A DNA stretch of 64,000 nt from Bacteroides sp. MSB163 (GCF_036416795.1 NZ_CP143867.1:5634001-5698000), one strand, 5' to 3'; numbered from the stretch's first letter, positions 9,240 to 17,561 are shown. Numbers and translations: made by a program. The notes: generated by a model from the letters alone, not told the origin.

Positions 9240-9247
9240 TATCTTTG
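9240..9247 (+). promoter_or_regulatory. Promoter -7 box for HU-like gene
   Basis: TATCTTTG, an exact match to the Bacteroides TAnnTTTG element, lies about 110 bases upstream of the HU-like start codon. The -33 region is T-rich (TTTTC near 9217) without a clear TTTG. It implies a leader of roughly 105 bases and separate transcription of the HU-smalltalk-amidase group. Confidence 0.6.
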
Positions 9248-9358
9248 TATTGCTCACCACGGAGGACTCAGAGCTTCACCGAGTTTTTTCCCGAACAGTT
9301 CCATGTCTTCCCGTGAGAATATAATTCTTCAATTATTAACCCTTTCAATTTATCTATT

Positions 9359-9898
9359 ATGGGATTGAATTACAGTATCGCAATGCTCAAGAACCCGCAA
9401 AACCAGGATGAGAACGCAAAGGCGTATGCCAAGTCACAAATCACAAGGGAACTGTCCCTGAAAGAACTGAGCCGCCGTGTAGCCGCGCAGACCACCGCCA
9501 GTCGTGCCGATGTCACCGCGGTTATCATCGCTACCGTGGAAAATATGATTGACGGCCTGCGTGCGGGCGAACAAGTAGACTTCGGAGATCTGGGAAAATT
9601 TCGTCTTCAAATCACCAGCCGGGGTGCGGAAACCGCAGAAAAATTCACGGCTGCCAACATCACCGGAGTTAATATCCAGTTCATTCCGGGCGAAGACTTG
9701 AAAAATATATTCTCCGGTCTTGAGTTTTCACCCGTACCTACCCGTGCTGCCACACGTCTGCTGCTCAAAGCTCAAAAGGCAGGACAGACGACAGTGGACT
9801 TTTCAAAAACGCCCTCTTCCGGTGGAAATTCCGGCAGTAAACCGGATGACGGTGGCAACACCGGTGGCGGAGGACTGGATGAAAACCCGCTGGGATAG
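9359..9898 (+). CDS. HU-like DNA-binding protein with disordered Gly-rich tail
   Basis: This 179-residue protein is of the HU-related family of Bacteroidetes rather than classical HU. The start MGLNYSIAMLKNPQ is typical of the group. Residues about 35-100 carry the HU fold (LSLKELSRRVAAQTTASRAD, then ENMIDGLRAGEQVDFGDLGK), with an extended arm region after it. Residues past about 150 are Ser/Gly/Asp-rich (SSGGNSGSKPDDGGNTGGGG) and should be disordered. It should bend or coat DNA. It heads a small transcript with the smalltalk peptide and the amidase. Members of this family are commonly found next to capsule loci. It could protect or organise DNA handled by the neighbouring primase-helicase, which is inference. 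Confidence 0.88.
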   Translation: MGLNYSIAMLKNPQNQDENAKAYAKSQITRELSLKELSRRVAAQTTASRADVTAVIIATVENMIDGLRAGEQVDFGDLGKFRLQITSRGAETAEKFTAANITGVNIQFIPGEDLKNIFSGLEFSPVPTRAATRLLLKAQKAGQTTVDFSKTPSSGGNSGSKPDDGGNTGGGGLDENPLG

Positions 9899-10004
9899 AA
9901 TTTAAAAGCGTAGCCTTCAGAAATTAACAATGAAAGGCTGCGCAGATTCCAATTACCAATTACTAATCACTTATCACTAATAATTAATCACTAAATTACG
10001 GTTT

Positions 10005-10109
10005 ATGGAAAAAAAATCAAAATCAGTATGGGGCATTGTCCTCAAAGTTATCGTCACGGTGGTCACTGCCTTGGCCGGTGTATTCGGTATAACCTCCTGC
10101 ATGCACTGA
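10005..10109 (+). CDS. Smalltalk-type micropeptide
   Basis: An ATG at 10005 opens a 34-residue frame that begins MEKKSKSVWGIVLKVIVTVV and ends ITSCMH. A charged N-terminus precedes a single hydrophobic helix (about residues 8-30), with Cys32 near the end. This matches the 'smalltalk' family of tiny Bacteroides proteins that sit between an HU-like gene and an amidase. Its stop codon overlaps the ATG of the amidase (TGATG at 10107-10111), so the two are translationally coupled. The function is unknown. A membrane peptide next to a cell-wall amidase resembles a minimal holin and endolysin pair, but no experiment that I know of supports this. Confidence 0.8.
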   Translation: MEKKSKSVWGIVLKVIVTVVTALAGVFGITSCMH

Positions 10110-10522
10110 TGAGAACCATCACACTCATTATCATTCACTGCTCAGCCACGCCTCAGGGCGTGCGCCTGAGTTTTGACGACTGTCGGCGGGATCACATCCG
10201 CCACCGTGGCTTCAATGACATTGGCTATCACTTCTACGTGACACGCGACGGTGAGATTCACCGTGGACGACCTTACGAACGCATTGGAGCACATTGCCGG
10301 AATCATAACCGCCATTCCTTAGGTATCTGCTACGAAGGTGGACTTACCGCTTCCGGACAATCGGCTGATACACGCACCTTACATCAGAAAGCTTCGTTAG
10401 TAGCTTTACTGCGCGAACTGAAACGGGTATTTCCACGGGCATTGATAGTAGGTCATCACGACCTCAACCCGATGAAAAACTGTCCTTGTTTTGATGCGGC
10501 AAAGGAATATAGGGAATTATAA
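10109..10522 (+). CDS. N-acetylmuramoyl-L-alanine amidase, T7-lysozyme type
   Basis: This 137-residue protein is an Amidase_2/PGRP-fold enzyme that would cleave the bond between MurNAc and L-Ala in peptidoglycan. The start at 10109 gives MRTITLIIIHCSAT, placing the first zinc ligand His10 correctly; an open frame extends upstream but overlaps the smalltalk gene. Other features are FNDIGYHFYVTRDGEIHRGR in the middle, and the end pattern VGHHDLNPMKNCPCFD with the second His and the Cys zinc ligands, as in T7 lysozyme. There is no signal peptide, so access to the wall would need lysis, a holin-like partner or another export route. It is the last gene of the cassette and is followed by a perfect bidirectional terminator. 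Confidence 0.92.
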   Translation: MRTITLIIIHCSATPQGVRLSFDDCRRDHIRHRGFNDIGYHFYVTRDGEIHRGRPYERIGAHCRNHNRHSLGICYEGGLTASGQSADTRTLHQKASLVALLRELKRVFPRALIVGHHDLNPMKNCPCFDAAKEYREL

Positions 10523-10544
10523 AATTATACCGTAAAACATTTCC

Positions 10545-10580
10545 TTTTTATAAGGCATCTTATCAGATGCCTTATAAAAA
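10545..10580. terminator. Bidirectional intrinsic terminator between amidase and wzx
   Basis: A perfect 16-bp inverted repeat, TTTTTATAAGGCATCT, a four-base loop TATC, then its exact complement. T or A runs border it on both strands. It lies between the convergent amidase (+) and flippase (-) genes. It also stands in the path of capsule transcription toward the pyruvyl transferase half of the locus. Confidence 0.85.
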
Positions 10581-10600
10581 AACTGTTATAAAATTCGATA

Positions 10601-12130
10601 TCATCTTCTAAATCTTCGTTTTACATATAACCAAACTTTTTGTTTGGTCAACATGTCAATCCCAATCCAATATATTGCGAATATAATTATAATAACAGTT
10701 ATAAAACCTATAAAAATGGAGTGTGGAATACTATCAACGCCTATTATATGATATAAAAAAACAGGTACAGGTAAAGCTACCACAGTAACCAACAAACAGG
10801 GCTTAAAAACATTCCAGACATCTCTCCAATAATAATTTGCTATTTTCACTACCAATATAGGCTTTACTACTAACCCCAATACGGCATAAGTCAATAAACT
10901 AGCCCATGAAAGAGCGACAGGAGAATATCCCGCTTTAAATAAGAAATAGATTATAGGAAATCTTATTAAGCCCAAAGTTGGTGATATCAAAGCATTCTCC
11001 TTTAACCGTCCTTTAGCATACAAAGCTGTATAAAAAGAAGTATCAAAAACTTGAAACAGACTCTGAATAACTATAATCTGAAGAAATATAACTGTATAAT
11101 CAGGCACAACACCCAGCCATATTTTTAATAAAGGATGTGCGAGAAGACAGACAGGAAAACAGATTATAAACATCATATAATAAGAATATTTGGTGGATGC
11201 CAATAGTAGCCTTTTAGAACCCATCAAGTCGCCTGCTGCCAGTTTCTTTACTATCTGTGGATTAGCCGCCGTACGAAAATTATCGACAAACTGGCTGGCT
11301 GCCATATTTACCTGAATAGAAATAGATCGTGCTGCAACCACGGCAGGTTCAAAAAACATATTCAACAAAATCAGAATGCCTTGGCTATTAAGAGCCGTTG
11401 AACTACTGGCAAATAAACTCCAGCCCGAAAATCCCGCTATTTCTTTGAATATAGCCTTATCAAAGACAAAACGATAAACCGTTTCCTTAAAATGCCGACT
11501 ACAATACAAACGATAGATACAAATGAGTCCTACCTGAACTATGAATAATAAAGTGGCATACAATTTTAATTTATCATAACTGCCAATGGATAAAAGATAG
11601 ACTATTCCTAGTTTTGCCGAAACTTCTATAATGCTCATATATGCAAAAACCGACATTTTCTCATGTGCAATAATACTTGCATTATAAGGAACTTGTGTCA
11701 ATGTAAACACAGCAGTTAATATGGATATATGAAAAGTATAAACTGCAGCGTCCATCCGCTCAGCCGGTATCACCAATTTATTATAAAGAAACCATACTCC
11801 GAGCGTTTCTGCAACTATAACAACAAAGAGAGCAATTGCTATATGAATAGTCAATGTTGTAGAGAAAGTTCTCTTCAACTTTTCAAGATTGCCTGTTCCC
11901 AGTTCGTAAGTTAAAAAACGAGACGAACCTGTGCTGAGCGCACTATTAATAAAAGACAAAAAGCCAACAATTCCACCTACGGACTGATAAATACCATAAT
12001 TGTCAACTCCTAACGTTTGTAGTATCACACGTGAAGTATACAATGAAACTATCATTGTAAACATCATACGAAAATACAGGAATGCGGTATTTTTGGCTAT
12101 GGTTTTATTTGTAGAAGGTACAGAGATCAA
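10601..12130 (-). CDS. wzx: Wzx-like polysaccharide flippase
   Basis: This 509-residue polytopic membrane protein of the MOP/oligosaccharide flippase superfamily should flip the lipid-linked capsule repeat unit across the inner membrane. Twelve or more hydrophobic segments are visible. The N-terminus (KNTAFLYFRMMFTMIVSLYT, then SRVILQTLGVDNYGIYQSVG) is the characteristic first helix pair of this family. A later segment, NFRTAANPQIVKKLAAGDL, matches the cytosolic loop typical of Bacteroides flippases. It is 36 bases after the aldo/keto reductase stop and is the last minus-strand gene before the cassette. The next base pairs downstream are the strong terminator at 10545-10580. Confidence 0.9.
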   Translation of the reverse strand: MISVPSTNKTIAKNTAFLYFRMMFTMIVSLYTSRVILQTLGVDNYGIYQSVGGIVGFLSFINSALSTGSSRFLTYELGTGNLEKLKRTFSTTLTIHIAIALFVVIVAETLGVWFLYNKLVIPAERMDAAVYTFHISILTAVFTLTQVPYNASIIAHEKMSVFAYMSIIEVSAKLGIVYLLSIGSYDKLKLYATLLFIVQVGLICIYRLYCSRHFKETVYRFVFDKAIFKEIAGFSGWSLFASSSTALNSQGILILLNMFFEPAVVAARSISIQVNMAASQFVDNFRTAANPQIVKKLAAGDLMGSKRLLLASTKYSYYMMFIICFPVCLLAHPLLKIWLGVVPDYTVIFLQIIVIQSLFQVFDTSFYTALYAKGRLKENALISPTLGLIRFPIIYFLFKAGYSPVALSWASLLTYAVLGLVVKPILVVKIANYYWRDVWNVFKPCLLVTVVALPVPVFLYHIIGVDSIPHSIFIGFITVIIIIFAIYWIGIDMLTKQKVWLYVKRRFRR

Positions 12131-12166
12131 AATTAGTAGGAATAAGTATGATTATAGGACCATTTT

Positions 12167-13081
12167 CTATAATATGGAAAAATCACAATTATCGGGATCA
12201 AAACGAAGCCGTGAATTGATATTTAGATTATCAATAGCAATCATTTCATCTGCACTCAACTCAAAATCAAAAATTGAGATGTTTTCCAATTGGCGTTTCT
12301 TATTCAAAGACCGCACAACAGGAATTAAACCATTTTGAATATGCCAGCGAAGTATGATTTGAGCAATAGATTTATGATATTTCTCAGACATACGTTTAAG
12401 CAAAGGCAAACGAGTCAACCTTACGTCCATACGTGCAATAGGAGTATAAGCTTCTACTTGGATACCACAAGACTTACAATATTTTATTAATTCCTTTTGT
12501 GTAAAAAGAGGATGAACTTCTATTTGATTTATCGCAGGAACAACTTCAGAAACACTTAACAATGCTTCCAAATGATGCTTATGACAATTAGCAACCCCAA
12601 GTGTCCGACAGTAACCCTCTTTATACAATTGAACCATCTGCTTCCATGTATCCAAATATAAATCAGTAACAGGCCAATGGAACATTAATAAATCCACATA
12701 ATCAGTCCCCATACCCTCCAATTGCTGAAATAAGCATTCTCGAATCTTACCACTCCTTTGCGCCTGGTTACTCACTCTTGTTGTCAAAAACAAATCTTTT
12801 CGATCAATGCGGCTTTTTCTTATAGCTTTATTTATTAAAACGCCATCTCCATATGAGGAAGAAAAATCCAATAATCTAAAACCTGCTTGAAAAGCATGCG
12901 CCACAGAATTGACATAATTATGATATAGTACAGGACGCAAACAAAATTTATTATAAGCTCTAAACCCTAAATTGATTATAGGAATGTCTGACTTCAAATT
13001 CAAATTTCCACTACGAGCCGCTGCAGGACCAATACCAATAGCTGGAATAGATACACCATTATTTAATTGAACTTCATTCAT
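12167..13081 (-). CDS. Aldo/keto reductase
   Basis: This 304-residue NADPH-type aldo/keto reductase has the expected TIM-barrel order: LNNGVSIPAIGIGPAA at the start, GFRLLDFSSSYGDG holding the catalytic Asp and Tyr, LFLTTRVSNQAQRS at the position usually occupied by the Lys strand, MLFHWPVTDLY with the active-site His, and ending with the VPVVRS-type cofactor motif (LIPVVRSLNKKRQLENI). The usual catalytic Lys (TKV) appears as TRV, a change worth noting. In a capsule operon it could reduce a keto-sugar nucleotide or a small aldehyde made by the ACP/ketosynthase branch. The substrate cannot be assigned. It is 25 bases from the upstream FrhB fusion. Confidence 0.85.
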   Translation of the reverse strand: MNEVQLNNGVSIPAIGIGPAAARSGNLNLKSDIPIINLGFRAYNKFCLRPVLYHNYVNSVAHAFQAGFRLLDFSSSYGDGVLINKAIRKSRIDRKDLFLTTRVSNQAQRSGKIRECLFQQLEGMGTDYVDLLMFHWPVTDLYLDTWKQMVQLYKEGYCRTLGVANCHKHHLEALLSVSEVVPAINQIEVHPLFTQKELIKYCKSCGIQVEAYTPIARMDVRLTRLPLLKRMSEKYHKSIAQIILRWHIQNGLIPVVRSLNKKRQLENISIFDFELSADEMIAIDNLNINSRLRFDPDNCDFSIL

Positions 13082-13106
13082 AATATTCTATGCATTTCAA
13101 AAGTCA

Positions 13107-14933
13107 CTACAATTTCCAAGCAATATTTTTCATTACTACTTTAGCCGGATGCCCACTTACCAAAGTGTGAGCTGGCACATTCTGAATAACATAAGAACAG
13201 GCCCCCACAACTGCGCCCTCCTTTATCTTCACACCCGGACAAATAACAGCACCACTACAAAGCCAAGTATGGTTTTCAATAATGACAGGGCGTAAAACTT
13301 TATAGCCTTCTATAGCAATAATATGAGCATTTGTATCACGAATACTTACATCTCTGCCGAGAGAAACACGCCCTTTCAATTCTATTTTTTTTCCACAGAT
13401 AATTGTAGTATTATAATTTGTTCCACAATTGTCAATACCAAGATAAGCATTAGCAAAGACTTCTATATTTGAACCATAACCTAGACAAAAACGTTCTGTA
13501 ACCAACATATGAGCATTCTTTTCAAGAAGTAAACGTGTCTCTTCTTTCGATTTTCGAAATCTCTTTACTCCAAGCATGAATGGCCCATGTAATTCAAGCT
13601 TCGATCCAGTATGAAACTCAATCACTGAATAGGGAGTGATATATATAAATCCGTTATTAGTCCAATCTGTTTTTACATGTCTACAAAAAAAATTGAAATA
13701 TAAAAAACGAGAAAAAACCCACGGGTTATATTGACTATACCTCAGAGCTAATATAAAAGGTTTAATTATAGATTTAATTTTCTTCTTGAATTGGGTTTTG
13801 AACCTTCGTTCTTTTTCATGGAAAGAAAAATATTGAGGAACGACTTCCTCAATAGCCTTCCTATCTAAATCACGAAAAAAGGCATCCCTATTCATCATCG
13901 GCATTTTCTGTTCATGCAATAATGCGGGATTTCCAGGCAATATCTTTTCAATAGTTGTTTCTAAAGATGTGATATTTTTAAGCTGCTTATAAAAAGTCAA
14001 TCCCTTAGAACTATTGCACATAACTGCCGATGTGCCAGCATTATCATCAATATCTTTCAGATAAGCATATTTTTCCACTCCCCAAAAATCTGCAATAGTA
14101 ATATCAGACATACGAGGAAAACCCTTAAATTGACAAGAATAACAAGACGGACGGCTTACAATATTACCATGATAAGCCATTGAATAAAGATCATTATCTT
14201 GTGCCCGACTGTACATTGTCTTACCATTCTTAAAATCAAAACGTTTTACAAGACTACGCCAACCTAATTCTTTATCTTTAAACTTAAAAGAAACAAGTTG
14301 ACTTCCAACCTTCCGCTCCCAATAATCAAGATATTTAGCATAAAATTTAGGAGATGTGATACTCTTGCAAATAAAATCCACAATAATAAGATTCTCATAA
14401 TCTTTATTGAGAAAACGGCGAAGAGCAGCCATTTGACAAGGGGTACCACAAATTAAGACCTTCTCACCTGCCACCAACAGTCGTTTTACTTCTTTATAGA
14501 TTCCACAGGTCTGGCTCTGAGAGTACTTGCTCTGACGCAACAGGGTAAGATCCGACGGATTATTAGAAATAAAATGTGAGACTGAAAAATCTTTATTATA
14601 AATAGCACCACCAACATAACCTCCCTCTCTATACATTTGTTCTGCAAGAGCAGAAAAAAGTCCTCCTGTAGTACTACCAAAACGGACTTCTATATTTTTA
14701 TGTATAGCAGCAAAGCAAACAGGATACTCAAAATCATTCTTTTTCAGAGTTTCAATGTGCAACTGAGGACATGTACGCTCACAAAGTCCACAGTTAATGC
14801 ATTTATCTATATCAACCCGAGGATACCAAAATCCTTCTATATCAGTGGAAAGCGTAATAGCATCTTTCGGACAGACATCATAACAAGCATTACATCCACA
14901 ACAATTTCTCTTTTCTTTAATATTTATCATCAA
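13107..14933 (-). CDS. FrhB-type iron-sulfur protein fused to hexapeptide acyltransferase
   Basis: This 608-residue protein has two halves. Residues 1-360 are of the coenzyme F420 hydrogenase/dehydrogenase beta-subunit (FrhB) type: two ferredoxin clusters (Cys11 or 12, Cys14, Cys17, Cys21 and Cys45, Cys48, Cys51, Cys55), then the FrhB N and C domains with VLICGTPCQMAALRRFL and CKSITSPKFYAKYL. Residues from about 430 form a left-handed beta-helix acyltransferase with an end of the usual type (GAVVGACSYVIQNVPAHTLV, then SGHPAKVV). FrhB proteins of exopolysaccharide loci usually stand alone and beside a pyruvyl transferase. The fusion suggests coupled redox and acetyl modification of one sugar, though no substrate is known. 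It is 26 bases from the aldo/keto reductase. Confidence 0.87.
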   Translation of the reverse strand: MMINIKEKRNCCGCNACYDVCPKDAITLSTDIEGFWYPRVDIDKCINCGLCERTCPQLHIETLKKNDFEYPVCFAAIHKNIEVRFGSTTGGLFSALAEQMYREGGYVGGAIYNKDFSVSHFISNNPSDLTLLRQSKYSQSQTCGIYKEVKRLLVAGEKVLICGTPCQMAALRRFLNKDYENLIIVDFICKSITSPKFYAKYLDYWERKVGSQLVSFKFKDKELGWRSLVKRFDFKNGKTMYSRAQDNDLYSMAYHGNIVSRPSCYSCQFKGFPRMSDITIADFWGVEKYAYLKDIDDNAGTSAVMCNSSKGLTFYKQLKNITSLETTIEKILPGNPALLHEQKMPMMNRDAFFRDLDRKAIEEVVPQYFSFHEKERRFKTQFKKKIKSIIKPFILALRYSQYNPWVFSRFLYFNFFCRHVKTDWTNNGFIYITPYSVIEFHTGSKLELHGPFMLGVKRFRKSKEETRLLLEKNAHMLVTERFCLGYGSNIEVFANAYLGIDNCGTNYNTTIICGKKIELKGRVSLGRDVSIRDTNAHIIAIEGYKVLRPVIIENHTWLCSGAVICPGVKIKEGAVVGACSYVIQNVPAHTLVSGHPAKVVMKNIAWKL

Positions 14934-14964
14934 ATTTTACATTTAGATGCCAACACAGAGCAGA

Positions 14965-15726
14965 TTACCTCGCTGTATAACCTCCATCCACAATTAAATT
15001 TTGCCCTGTAACCCAACGAGATGCATCACTAAGTAAATAGATACAAGCATTAGAAACATCTACAACTTCACCCAATCCCAAAGGAAAACCACTTACACGT
15101 TTCTGATAATCTTCCTCCGAAAGATCTGAAAGAAAATTTTGCATTAAAGGAGTTAAAATAGTTCCAGGAGAAATACAATTGATACAAATCTTCTTCTTTG
15201 CTAATTCCAATGCTATGGAACGAACAGCACTAACCATTGCCCCTTTAGAGGCAGCATAGGCCGATACTCCACCACGCCCTATAATTGAAGTAATAGATGA
15301 TATCAACACAATATGCCCACCATCCCTGAAATATTTCTTATTACTAAAATAACGGATAAACTCAAAAGCACCTAAAGTATTTACTTTAAATACATTCATA
15401 TAGTCATCAGGAGTCAACAATTTTATTGGCAAAGTTTTTTCAACACCAGCTGCATAGACCAGACCATCAATCTTACCCTGTTTTTCAACTATTTCATCTA
15501 CAAGAGTTTTTATCTGGTCTGTCTGAAATAAATCAAACATATAATAACAATGTCTTTCCGGATGATCTAATAATGACAATGTTTCTTGCAAACGAGCTTC
15601 ATTACGAGCTATAAGTATAACTTTAGCCCCCATCCTACTACAATCTATTGCACACTGTTGTCCAATGCCAGAAGAAGCACCAGTCACCAATACAGTTTTA
15701 TCTTCAAGTGAAAAAGGATTATACAT
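14965..15726 (-). CDS. SDR-family 3-oxoacyl-ACP reductase-like protein
   Basis: This 253-residue short-chain dehydrogenase has VLVTGASSGIGQQCA near residues 11-25 for NAD(P) binding, YAAGVEKTLP, the Ser of VLISSITSIIG, and the catalytic YAASK. The length and C-terminus (VTGQNLIVDGGYTAR) fit the FabG-like group. It lies one base from the ketoacyl synthase gene and close to a dedicated carrier protein, so it most likely reduces a 3-ketoacyl-ACP to a 3-hydroxyacyl-ACP that decorates a capsule sugar. Reduction of a keto-sugar is the alternative. Confidence 0.88.
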   Translation of the reverse strand: MYNPFSLEDKTVLVTGASSGIGQQCAIDCSRMGAKVILIARNEARLQETLSLLDHPERHCYYMFDLFQTDQIKTLVDEIVEKQGKIDGLVYAAGVEKTLPIKLLTPDDYMNVFKVNTLGAFEFIRYFSNKKYFRDGGHIVLISSITSIIGRGGVSAYAASKGAMVSAVRSIALELAKKKICINCISPGTILTPLMQNFLSDLSEEDYQKRVSGFPLGLGEVVDVSNACIYLLSDASRWVTGQNLIVDGGYTAR

Positions 15727-15727
15727 A

Positions 15728-16807
15728 TTATCTTACCAACTCACCATTCTCTACTTCTACAATGCTGCTAATTCTACAGTCCACAAAGGGAACAATAGCG
15801 GTAGCCCAAGTCATACCTACCCCAAAAGCACTCATCAAAATATTTTTCTTGCCATCAAGCTTATCCTTCAACTCACTGACAATTGTTAGAGGTACAGAAA
15901 CAGAAGATGTATTGCCAAACTTGGCAATAGTAGCAGGCATCTTGTCCGGATTAAGTTTCATTTTCTTTGCTATGTAAGAATTGATAAAGTTATTGGCCTG
16001 ATGAAAAACAATATAATCAAAATCATCTGTAGACATTTGAGAAAATTCAAGTGTCTTCTTTATGTCACGCGGGATCTCACGAATAACAAAATTGAACACA
16101 TCACCACCTTTCATATAACCTTGTTCATCGCTCCGAATATTACCATATTCATCAACTACTTTTTCCCGAATAGTATCTGCACTACTCATATGACGATAGC
16201 CACCACCAGGTATCATAATCAAATCTGCTCGAGAACCATCTGAATTGAGTGAAAAGATGCTCTTGCCATACTTTACATCACGCTCTACAAGAGCTGCAAC
16301 ACCACCATCGCCAAAAATAAAAGCACTACGCCGGTCTTTAGGAGAATACACTTTACTACGTGTCTCTCCATCAAGAATTAAAGCTTTACGAATATTCTCA
16401 CCTTGCATCATAGCATATACTACAGAAAGGCCATAGCAGAAAGCAGAACAACCAAGAGTTATATCGAAGGCTATACAATTATGCGAAAGCCCTAATCGCT
16501 CCTGAAGAATAAGTGAGGTAGCTGGCATACGATAATCCGGTGTCTGTGATATAAAGACAAGAAGGTCTATCTCAGATCTATCAATATTATTATCCTTCAA
16601 CAGTTTTTCTGCTGCTGCAAAGCAAAGATCAGAAGAACAAGTATTTTCATCAGCAAAACGGCGCTCAAAAATGCCTATCTTATCAACAATCTCTTTTACT
16701 TGATCTGCAGGAAAGCACTCTGTGTATTCATAATTATTTATTACACGTTTAGGTACAGCAGCAGCCATAGCTGATATGCCAATATTCTGATACGTAAGAA
16801 AAGCCAT
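15728..16807 (-). CDS. 3-oxoacyl-ACP synthase III (FabH-like)
   Basis: This 359-residue protein belongs to the KAS III group. The catalytic Cys120 sits in DITLGCSAFCYGL. The His comes in FHQANNFINSYIAKK and the Asn in KFGNTSSVSVPLTI, completing the Cys-His-Asn triad. It would condense an acyl-CoA with malonyl-ACP to give a 3-ketoacyl-ACP. The acyl carrier protein lies upstream and the reductase downstream, so the three make a small acyl-building module inside the capsule operon. This copy is unlikely to be housekeeping FabH because it is embedded in a capsule locus with its own carrier protein. Confidence 0.9.
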   Translation of the reverse strand: MAFLTYQNIGISAMAAAVPKRVINNYEYTECFPADQVKEIVDKIGIFERRFADENTCSSDLCFAAAEKLLKDNNIDRSEIDLLVFISQTPDYRMPATSLILQERLGLSHNCIAFDITLGCSAFCYGLSVVYAMMQGENIRKALILDGETRSKVYSPKDRRSAFIFGDGGVAALVERDVKYGKSIFSLNSDGSRADLIMIPGGGYRHMSSADTIREKVVDEYGNIRSDEQGYMKGGDVFNFVIREIPRDIKKTLEFSQMSTDDFDYIVFHQANNFINSYIAKKMKLNPDKMPATIAKFGNTSSVSVPLTIVSELKDKLDGKKNILMSAFGVGMTWATAIVPFVDCRISSIVEVENGELVR

Positions 16808-16824
16808 TATCCCTCAATATATAT

Positions 16825-17055
16825 TTAACTAATTGCTATCTTATAGAGGTCTTCAATCGTAGAACATTCCTTTATAACTGAGTCGCCTATTTCTTTTTCA
16901 AATTCTTCATCAAAAAAGGCGACAAGTAACATTACCGAAAGAGAGGACCACTCATCTAAATCACGAAAATCAGTATCGCCATTCAAAGATTCTACATCCT
17001 CTACCTCAATTACCTCTGCAAATTTCTCTATAAATTCTTTTAAGTCCATAAACAT
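16825..17055 (-). CDS. Acyl carrier protein of the capsule locus
   Basis: This 76-residue acidic protein has the four-helix ACP pattern. The phosphopantetheine site is LDEWSSLSVMLL, with Ser38 just before Leu as the expected attachment point; the usual DSL is replaced by SSL. An alternative start is Met3. It sits 29 bases after upxZ and 17 bases before the ketoacyl synthase, so it should carry the acyl chain made by that enzyme and the SDR reductase. It is distinct from the housekeeping AcpP in sequence and location. Confidence 0.88.
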   Translation of the reverse strand: MFMDLKEFIEKFAEVIEVEDVESLNGDTDFRDLDEWSSLSVMLLVAFFDEEFEKEIGDSVIKECSTIEDLYKIAIS

Positions 17056-17084
17056 ATATAATTAATAATTACAATATACTATAT

Positions 17085-17561
17085 TTATAAGTCAACGTCT
17101 TCCCATGGATAAGGATTTTCTTCAATATTCTTCAGTTCCTCTATTGCTTCCTCCTGCTCAGCAGTCAGTCGGAAAGTCCCCCAGCTATCAATAATAGCAT
17201 GAGCCTCTTTAGCCAACTCCTCTGCATAAACCTCACCATAGCAATAAGTCAGCAGACGAACTTTCAACAATGAAGCAGGGATCAGTGGAAGAACGTTAAT
17301 ACTACGCTCCAAAACTTTCTGAATATATTCCTGTTTATGTCCATTATCATACATTGTGGCATTGAAGGCCACCAAAAGACCTAAACAAAGCTCGGCTTCA
17401 GCTTCAGGAGTTGAGCCATGTTTTCCATACGAGTTTAGGGCTGATTCATAAACATCGCGATTCAGACGGGTGAAACTATCAACATAAATCGGACTGCCAT
17501 CCTGACCTAGAGTGAGAAGACTGTGAGCCAGGGAAAATAAGGATGAAACTTGATCACTCAT
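17085..17561 (-). CDS. upxZ: UpxZ, inhibitor of heterologous UpxY antiterminators
   Basis: This 158-residue protein matches the UpxZ family: the N-terminal SLFSLAHSLLTLGQDGSPIY, the LCLGLLVAFNATMYDNG segment and the central VLPLIPASLLKVRLLTYCYG stretch are characteristic. In Bacteroides fragilis each UpxZ blocks the UpxY proteins of other capsule loci, so that usually one capsule is transcribed per cell. It is the second gene of the operon, 43 bases after upxY, the conserved arrangement of these loci. It acts in the cytosol on transcription. Confidence 0.93.
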   Translation of the reverse strand: MSDQVSSLFSLAHSLLTLGQDGSPIYVDSFTRLNRDVYESALNSYGKHGSTPEAEAELCLGLLVAFNATMYDNGHKQEYIQKVLERSINVLPLIPASLLKVRLLTYCYGEVYAEELAKEAHAIIDSWGTFRLTAEQEEAIEELKNIEENPYPWEDVDL

